A stretch of 64,000 bases of DNA from Diphasiastrum complanatum (lineage: Eukaryota > Streptophyta > Lycopodiopsida > Lycopodiales > Lycopodiaceae), in contig CM055106.1 in the NCBI GenBank assembly GCA_029204225.1, positions 48,623,337 to 48,687,336 of the forward strand, in the 5' to 3' direction. Of the stretch, positions 56,662-64,000 are shown in pieces. The notes under the pieces are model-generated. The model made no database searches and was not told the origin of the DNA. It worked only from the letters and a program-made list of their open reading frames with translations. The position numbers and the translations under genes were made by a program. Position 1 is the stretch's first letter, and the number at the start of each line of letters is the position of its first letter.

Positions 56662-58941
56662 ATGCCATGATTGGTCTCAACTTTCCAAAGTTCTCTTTTA
56701 GCATCAATAAGATTGGTGGATCTTATGCAAAGTCTAAAAAGCTTCCTTATGCTAGATCTAGGTCAAGATCTAATATGCTTCTTGGAGATGTCATCTTTGT
56801 GCTAACTTGGCTAGTCTTGAGGATAATGATGGTGTTTCAATGGTTCTTCATGGCAAGTTCAAGCATGCAAAAGGTAAGGAAAGAGCTAACTTCATCATTG
56901 GAGGTGAAGGTTCTTCCTTGGAAAAGGTTGTTGCTGATGATTTCTTTGATCATATGGAAAAAGATGTTGCTAGGTGCATGCATGAAGGAGGTGGTTCTTC
57001 TACATTCTTTTGTGATGAGTCCAAGAAAGTCATTTTTGCATCAAGTGGAGTCACATGTCTTCATAAAGAGAGTAGATTAAATGGTTCTATCAAGAGACTT
57101 GGTGATGGAGATAGTCACAAGTCAAGAAGAAGAGAAGAATGTGAAGAGCTCAAAGTAGGATGTACTTTGAATGATGTCATTGTGAATGATACTGAGGAAG
57201 AATCATTATCATATGAGTCATTACCTGAATCATTGAGTAGAAGTTCTTGTTTGAAAAAAGAGAGTACTTCAATCATCCTTATGTTGAAGGTACTAATCAT
57301 TTTTTTCATGGCTTCTAATGTCTTTGAGGTTTCTACTTCTTATGATGCAAATCATTAAGAGGGAGTTTTATGAAGGAAAGAGCAATGGAAGATTGGTTCT
57401 TGGGAAGATCCAAGGCATGGATCTCACATCTCTTCATCAACTCAAATGATTCTATGATTGTGAATTGATCACTCATGATCGAGATGACAAAAGGTTGGTG
57501 GGAGAAGACTACATGGAGCAAATCGAGAGGCAATTTTTTCAAGGAAAGGAAGATCTCATTGGTGAGCTTATTAAGGTCTGTTATGGACTCAAGAGGGCTG
57601 GAACTATTTGATACTCATCTTCACCTACTCTACTTCATGTTGGATGGAAAGTTTGGAATCTATCTTTTGATTTATGATGGTGCCACCAATGACATTGTTT
57701 TCACTAACCTTTGTGGAAATTCGAAATCAAGCATTGATGAGATCTTGTTGGATCTAGATTATATGTTTGAGAGGAAGTATTTCCAGAGGTTCAGGTATGA
57801 AGATATTCATACCTTTGATATCTTTGATGATCAAGAGGAAGGTAAGCAAGTGGAAGCGACTCACTTTGCTTTACTCACATGTTTTGGAGAATCTTCTTGT
57901 GTAGATGATGCTATGAAAGTGGATATTGGTTCTCATGATTTTCATGCTGAAAAATCAAGTAATGGATCTGGAAAACAAAGTTTGTTCAATGATATTGATG
58001 ATCAAGAGGAAGATCAAGAGGTTGGTCTCAAAGGGCTTCAACAACACAAGGAAAAGTGACAATTTGGAGTTAGTCAAGAGCATCGAAGGAGGGTTATTTG
58101 GCAAAGATGTTATGGATATGTTTTTACAGGTCAAAGGAGCAACAAAGAAGTGTTGTTCAAGTTTAGTTTACTTGTTCTATCTCATGTTTGAGCTATTTCA
58201 TGTGAATGTGTGCAAATTGTCAACAAGATATGTACAAACTAGCTACATTGTCTTGCAATCTCTTATTGTTGGAGCTGTACTAGCATTCTTGGCTGATTTT
58301 TGCTTATGGAAATGAAGCTATTGGAGGTTCATTATGTTACTCATCCATGCCTAAGTTCTCAAGTGTTGAGCTACTTGGTGCCAATACTTGGAGATTGTCA
58401 ATTTTTGGTGAGTTCATGGTCATTTTCTTGTGTCAAGTAGATCTTGAAGATGGACTAGTGCAACCTATTTGGTTTATGGAGTCATGTGGTGCTAGATTTG
58501 CATCATTGATGTACTCACCTACTCATGGATTTCCAAGGTTTGATGGTTTCTTGTGGCAAGATGGAGATGGAGGTTCATTCATGGAGTTTTATGGTGGAGA
58601 CATATCAAGAAAGGACAAAGTTGGAGGAGACAAGCAAGCAAATGGTCATCACTCACATTTATTGTTTGGTTGCTGTAATTTTACAGAGAGTTCAGAGTTG
58701 GAAGCATGGAGAAATCATTTCATTTACATTCTATTTGGTTCTTCATGTTCTAGTTATATCTTGATATGTAAAATTGATGTAAGAAATAGTGAAGCATCCA
58801 ATTTGGACACTATTCTCTATATCAATTATGAAAGATACTTTAGAACCTTATAAAGGAGATCTATACTTAGGATGGAGATCATTCTAAAGTTGGATCAAAG
58901 TGGTATGGTTAAAACTATGCCAAAACTAGTTGAAGAGGGAG
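56662..58941 (+). pseudogene. Internal region of degenerate Copia element
   Basis: Short remnants of Copia pol can be read: SYAKSKKLPYARSRSRSN (pre-integrase/integrase junction, about 56720-56775), DYMEQIERQFFQGKEDLIGE and VCYGLKRAG (RT, about 57500-57600), then MLDGKFGIYLLIYDGATNDI in the place of the YVDD region (57637 onward). Between them lie frames of 183 codons (56807-57358) and 194 codons (57475-58059) that are acidic and lack known domains; at least the second overlaps the RT remnant. A PPT (TTGAAGAGGGAG) precedes the 3' LTR. Confidence 0.65.
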
Positions 58942-59345
58942 TGTGAGGGATTTCAACAAGTTTAGTCATATTTTCGTAAATTGTCAATATGAGGCCAAAA
59001 CTCATTTTAGACTCAGAGATAAACTTTTTGAAGTTATATTAGTTTAAAATACATTCAATAAACACTTTTTGAAAGTGTGGGAAAGTTGGTAGTCAAGTTT
59101 GAGAGAGATTCAAATTTGAACTTTGGGTACATTGAATCTAGACCCAAAAATAGTAGGGTTTACATTTTGGAGGGAAAGCCAATTGGCCAAATAGGATTTG
59201 GACTCGCTATAAAAGGATGTAACTCGTGGAGAGACACATCTTCTCTCTTCTCTCTCTCATTTCATCATTATACATGGTCCTCCTTGGGTTCTACTACTCA
59301 TTGGTGCACTCTCATGATGTTATCTTGCAATCTTGTGTGTAGAAT
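58942..59345 (+). repeat. 3' LTR of degenerate Copia element (extends further right)
   Basis: TGTGAGGGATTTCAAC directly after the PPT at 58930-58941. The part shared with the 5' LTR ends at 59345, but the LTR probably continues (a CACACGTGTG palindrome lies at 59371-59380, like that in the intact Copia LTR). TATAAAAG at 59218-59225. Confidence 0.8.
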
Positions 59346-59599
59346 GCTCATATTTTGCTATTTTCGGTTCCACACGTGTGAAATAGAGTAGGATATTGTA
59401 ATTGTACGGACATCAACTACATTTTATGTTCTGATTCATGTTTGATCAGTATCTCTTAGAGTTTGCATCTCATTTTGTATGTAGATGCTGATTTTTCTAC
59501 ATTGGCAGGATTGTTGGTTTGCTCCTTATTGTAGCCAAAGATCAGGGACATGGATTGGATCTTGAATGATTTGAAATCCTTCACAAGCTCTCTACACCA

Positions 59600-60600
59600 A
59601 GAAAGGCTCGAAGAAGCAACCGAAGAAGTAGAAGGCGGTCAACAATTTGATCCTAATCGAGAGAAGTCATAGAAACCAATTCCAAATCAGAATCCACAAT
59701 CTACTCAAAACAAGAAGAAGATGTTCTATAAATATTGCAAAAGGACAAATGACGAAATTTAGGACTACCAAATACTCAAATTCAATAATAAGAAGTAGCT
59801 GGACCAACAAGCCAATGCAGTAACAGAAATGTGATAGAATCTTCAAGATGATAATGAGCAGAATGTATTCATGGTGAATCATCACCATGTTGATCCATAG
59901 GAGGAATGGTTTCTCTGGAGCAACATAGCACATGACAAGCTATAAAGAATGGTTCCATGACTATTCGGCCTACTGTACAAAGAAATTCATTCACATTGGA
60001 GACAACATTTCTCATATGATCGAAGGGGAAGGTATTGTCAAAATGAATTTTCAAAATGGACAGTCCAAACTCATTCCAAATATTGTGTTTTTCAAATCTG
60101 GCAATTAAATCGTTGTCATTAATTTGGGACAGAAGGTAGAGTTTGGATTAGATTCTTGTAGACTTCTTGATAAAGAGAAGAGGGTCCTTGCCCTTGGAAA
60201 AAGACAAAAATATCTGTATCGGCTTTACTCATTGCTACTCTGCGACTGATGGCACTTTGTAGCTTAGTTTTGATTGATAAAGAATTGATTTGTATTATAG
60301 AATTGGGCACTTGGAATCATGTATTAATTGCTAATATGTCTTAACATTCTTTAGCTTTTGATTTTGACTATGAAACTATCAACCCTCCAGTTTTCCATAG
60401 TTGTATCATAGGAAAGTAGACCAGAAGGCCTTTTCAATCAAATCAAAAACATGTATCTAGAAATATGTTAGATATAATTCATTTAAATATATGTGGCCCC
60501 ATGTAGACACCATCATTACTTGGTGCTAAATTCTCTATTACATATATTGATGATTATTCGAGAAGAGTTGTTCTTCAATTTATGAAGTCGATTGTTTGAA
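59600..60600 (+). pseudogene. Copia zinc-knuckle to integrase remnant
   Basis: Heavily broken frames read FYKYCKRTNDEI (decayed knuckle), EEWFLWSNIAHDKL (protease neighbourhood), then LDIIHLNICGPM, SLLGAKFSITYIDDYSRRVV and LQFMKS (integrase core start). The order fits a Copia polyprotein; the rest of pol is absent. Confidence 0.7.
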
Positions 60601-60684
60601 TTCTCACAATTGATTGTCTATGCTGATAGTACTACTTTCTTTCTAACTTGATATCACACTTTCACAAATTGAATTATTCAGTGT

Positions 60685-60800
60685 GTGTCTATGGAATCGA
60701 TTGTTGGAATCCTCACGACTTCGAAGCTTGGATTAAGTAGAGTTGTCGTCGAATTATTGATGGTGGCTTAAATCTGGTAGACATAGTTTACCAAAAAATT
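60685..60800. repeat. Dispersed repeat, partner of 55396-55520
   Basis: Both share GATTGTT..(G/A)ATCCTCA(C/T)GACTTCGAAGCTTGGAT.AAGTAGAG and following bases. It is probably leader or LTR-end sequence of related Copia elements. Confidence 0.6.
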
Positions 60801-61423
60801 CATCCAAATCTAGCAAGCAAGCTAAGTGAAAAAACTTTTTCAAATGTTAGTTATCAATTGGAATGAAATGGAAACAAAATTTCATGCGGATAGAGGAGAG
60901 GTGTGGAAGACTCGGTTTGAAATGAGGATGTCCCAATTGCCTGGTAAGCACAAACTAAATGGGATGCCAAGTAACATATCACCTGGATGACAAATATACT
61001 CTTGTCCACCCAAGGAAGGTCCTATGTTTAGAGAAATGAACAGCAGCCTTGATTTAGGGATCTCCCATTGAACTAGGTTTGGGGCCCACATCCCCTATTT
61101 TTAACGGTCACTTCAATTCTTCTTTGTATTTTCCCTGTTTTGATAATTAATTATTTAATTATTTAGCAAAATGAGAGAGAGAAGGTGGAACAAGGAGCTT
61201 TGTATTCATTTCAGAAAACTGTTTGATAGGATCAAAGGAGGGAGGAGGAAGAGAAGACATATATTACATGTGGAGTGGGATCGACGAGCGCTGCAGAAAT
61301 AGGTTTTGATCTGATTTTGTTTTCGGGATTAAATGATGGTATGTAGCTGGTTGGCTGGCTGGTAATTGTGGTGCGAGCGGCCTTGTAGTGGATTGGATCC
61401 TGATGAAAATGAAGCTCAATATC
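60801..61423. other. Region upstream of the VPS2-type gene
   Basis: About 0.6 kb separates the last transposon sequence from the start codon. It should contain the promoter and 5' UTR, but no clear TATA box is seen in the expected place. An AATTAATTATTTAATTATTTAG tract lies near 61144-61165. Confidence 0.4.
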
Positions 61424-63940
61424 ATGACATTCTTTAGAAAAAAGACTACAGCCAAAGGTAGTGCATCTGGAAATACATGAATGCTCTTTTGAACTTGTGC
61501 TTACAGCCAAACGGAATGTTCATTTGATCTAATCCTTTCGGTTTTGTATCTTTTGCAACTTCGCTCTGAGAAAAAACTTCAGTTTAGTTTTGACATGCGG
61601 ACCGAGCTGAGAATCTGAGTTGCATAGTAGATTTGGATTTTCAGATATCCTACTTAGAATCAAATGCGTTATTGAGCAACTCGCAAGACAAATTGCAGCT
61701 GCTTCATGCCCGTCTAGCTCTCATCTGCTATTCATTCGACATGTTACAGTATTAAGCTGTGTTTTTTCAGTGTTCACGCCTAAAAGTCTGTTTGATCGTA
61801 CAATTGCAGCACTATTCACAGACAAGTTAATGTACGAAAGCATCAGAAATGTGACTTTCTTTATGGAAGAGGACTATTTTGTCAAATGATATAAAGAATG
61901 GCACTCTTTTCATGAAACTGTTGGTGCGGCTATAAAATGCTTCTATCTTCTTGTTAGTAAGGAGATCAATTCTGCGAACTGTTTCAATAAACAAAGCAAA
62001 CCTAGTAACTTGTCTGCTCTTCTTTCCCATCTATTCCTCTAAATATAATTCTCACCTTTCGTGCCTTTGCGATACTTGGTTCTCAAATGGGCATAGGCTT
62101 CTACTCTCCTTTGCTGCGAATCTTTTCCTGAAGCTATTCTTTCCATCAACATTGCCTAAGAGTGGAAACTTTGAACGCTGCTTCCCGTGGCTGTTTGGCG
62201 AAAACTCTCAAACGTCCTCCTTAACGACGCTTTGCACTCACTTGTAGATTATAGTCTCCCAGCTGGATGTGTGAATAGATGCTTCATTTCTTAAATCTTG
62301 GTTGCCTATGAAATTTCTCTGACATTGTAGGACTTTTTGTTGGCAGATGCGCTGAGGACAAGTAAACGAGAGATGTCAGTTGCAACGCGAGGTAACGTTC
62401 TGAACTGTAAGAATGAGAAAGTTATTGCCATCAACGGATGTTCTTCTTGTCGTATATTTTCAACATGTCACTGTTTTGAATATTTCTCTCTGCGACTAAC
62501 AGTCCCTCTCCTCTGTTCACTGTGTTTTAAAAACTCTTGTCCAAGTATTAAGGGATTTCTTTGACCTCCGACTTTGAAATAGGAAGTCGTGAACCCTGTT
62601 ACCTACGAAGTTAATACGCATGTTTTTTTGACCAAGGGAAAAATTAGTAGCTTCGAATTCTGTATATTGCCGTACCTTGCCGATATGATTTATATGCTGA
62701 AAAGTTAAACTTACCGTAATCTTGGGCTTTTAGTCCAGAAATTTAAGTCTCAAAGGCTTTAATTCAATTCAAGGCCTAGATTGAAAACTATACAACCTGT
62801 TGGCATGTTAATTAGTTCTAAGCTATTAATGCCAGAAGTCTAATGTATCATCATTGCAAATGGATGACACTATGAATTAGACTGTCAACTGGCCTCCATT
62901 TACTAGATTTTAACAATGAAGTGCATGTTTAATACATCCGTTTCTGAGTGTCTAGTGTGCAATATCACTTTCTAACGCAGTCATTATAGTTTTTCTGATA
63001 TCGAAGTTTATCCAAGGAAAATTATGGAATTTATGTGCTTGCCAGCTTGTTAAATTCTATAAGATCGCTGTTTCAATTTCTTAATGAACGTCAGAAAGTC
63101 ATTCGACACTTGAAGGCATACATGTTACTGAGCCAAAAAATCAGTTCTTGGGTTGGACTTGGCAATGAAATAATCTGCACTTTGAACATGGTGCATAGTG
63201 CAGGTAATGTATTATGTACGCTTAATAAATGCCATTATACTACACATTATAGAACTCAAGATGCTATTGGATTATCCGTAAGTGGTTTAGATATGAGGCT
63301 TGAGCTGAATTTTGAAGGTGAATGTGTGGCATAATAGCTGTCATGACTCGTAGGGCAAAACATGAGAGGCATGAAAATCTAGAAGTTACTCCGATTTCAA
63401 GCCCAATGCCAAACAAGGGAAAATGCATTTTAAAATAGCATTTAACAGTTCTTATTCTGTATAAAACCAACAATTAAGGCAAATTGCAGTGAAGTCATGA
63501 TTTGAATACAGATGCTAGGGCAATATCTGATAGAAGGGACAAGATCTTGTGCTAATAGAAAATCCATAGTCAATGATGATTAGTAGTATTACGTAAGGCA
63601 TTTTTTATGATGAATATATGTATGTTTGACTTGCTTGGTTATGTGACTTTCGAAAAGCACTCAAAATGTAAGTGAATTGCATGATTTTGCAGGAATCGAA
63701 CGAGAGATTGGAACTCTTCAGCTAGAGGTAAGCATCAGTCTTCTATCAAATATGAGTTGATGATATGTGTTTGTTGCTGTCTTGTATGAGTTTAACCATA
63801 CATGTACTTGTTTCTATTCCATTTCTAAACAAATAATAATTGTGCTGCAAGGACGTATTCTGTGATAATGAATTTTCATGTACTGATAGGAAAAAAAGCT
63901 GGTTGCAGAGATTAAAAAGACTGCAAAAACAGGCAATGAG
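61424..63940 (+). CDS. VPS2: VPS2/CHMP2-type ESCRT-III subunit, first four coding exons
   Basis: Coding exons at 61424-61457, 62347-62391, 63693-63727 and 63890-63940 join to 55 residues: MTFFRKKTTAK, DALRTSKREMSVATRG, IEREIGTLQLE, EKKLVAEIKKTAKTGNE. This is the N-terminal basic helix of the VPS2/CHMP2 family, closest in memory to plant VPS2.2/VPS2.3. ESCRT-III subunits polymerise on endosomal membranes and bud vesicles into multivesicular bodies; VPS2 recruits the VPS4 ATPase. Every intron starts GT and ends AG, and phases agree (1, 1, 0, 0). Two in-frame ATGs lie upstream (61403, 61409); 61424 gives the family's usual length. The rest of the gene lies beyond the window. Confidence 0.93.
61458..62346 (+). 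other. VPS2 intron 1 (889 bp, phase 1)
   Basis: Donor GTAGTG after ...GCCAAAG, acceptor TTGGCAG before ATGCGCTG. It splits the Asp codon (G|AT). No transposon motif is recognised inside it. Confidence 0.88.
62392..63692 (+). other. VPS2 intron 2 (1301 bp, phase 1)
   Basis: Donor GTAACG after ...ACGCGAG, acceptor TTTTGCAG before GAATCGAAC. It splits a Gly codon (G|GA). Open frames within it carry no family motif. Confidence 0.9.
63728..63889 (+). other. VPS2 intron 3 (162 bp, phase 0)
   Basis: Donor GTAAGC after ...CTAGAG, acceptor TACTGATAG before GAAAAAAAG. A further donor GTAAGC follows exon 4 at 63941. Confidence 0.9.
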
Positions 63941-64000
63941 GTAAGCTCTATCTATATTCCCCAAAGCTGGTCATACATTAGTTACTTACCACTTTATCAA

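Noticed and set aside
57475-58059. Possible novel host gene of 194 codons
   Set aside because: It lies between two matching LTRs, and parts of it and the neighbouring phase align with Copia RT motifs, so it is treated as decayed pol.
61232-61510. 92-codon minus-strand frame
   Set aside because: It is antisense to VPS2 exon 1, contains no recognisable domain, and the plus-strand exon fits a conserved protein with correct splice phases.
1-64000. tRNA, rRNA or other structural RNA genes
   Set aside because: No cloverleaf with A and B boxes or rRNA-like stretch was noticed; TGGTATCAGAGC matches are tRNA-complementary primer sites, not tRNA genes.

Overview
This window looks like a piece of a land-plant nuclear genome. 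It holds almost no host genes and is packed with LTR retrotransposons, most of them decayed and nested in one another. Ty1/Copia and Ty3/Gypsy chromovirus polyproteins, primer-binding sites of the TGGTATCAGAGC (initiator-Met tRNA) type, an L1-type LINE, small Helitrons, and a VPS2-type ESCRT-III gene with plant-like sequence split into very short exons all fit a plant with a large genome. The species cannot be named from the sequence.

Layout. 1-4424: a minus-strand LARD-like element (LTR retrotransposon without a coding core) whose 3' LTR runs off the left edge. It sits in an old LINE seen in pieces at 4425-5720, 12285-12348 and 12829-13056. That LINE is also interrupted by a Ty3/Gypsy chromovirus (5984-12284) whose two 358-bp LTRs lie in INVERTED orientation, and by a solo LTR (12349-12828) with a CTTAC target duplication. 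13-22 kb: low-complexity and tandemly repeated DNA, a Pro/Thr-rich open frame, a Gypsy integrase scrap, and two inverted copies of an unrecognised conserved coding segment. 22-34 kb: Copia fragments on both strands, a nested pair of Helitrons, a foldback repeat and a CT microsatellite. 33967-39972: an intact Copia element (691-bp LTRs, one 1343-codon gag-pol frame, AGTGA target duplication), the youngest-looking complete element. 40-55 kb: chromovirus remnants, an LTR with a PPT on one side and a PBS on the other, and a defective Gypsy element (45522-50906, ATAAG target duplication) related to the LARD at the left edge. 52-60.6 kb: more Gypsy and Copia remnants.

The only convincing host gene starts at the right edge. 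Four coding exons (61424-63940, plus strand) encode the first 55 residues of a VPS2/CHMP2-type ESCRT-III subunit. Splice phases agree throughout, and the gene continues beyond the window.

The elements do not form a pathway; they record layered insertions. LINE is oldest, then Gypsy/LARD/solo LTR, then the young Copia, which landed inside the LTR of an older opposite-strand Copia. Most single-element calls rest on protein motifs or on paired LTR/PBS/PPT/TSD signals read directly. Family identities finer than Copia/Gypsy, and the nature of the unrecognised frames, need database searches.
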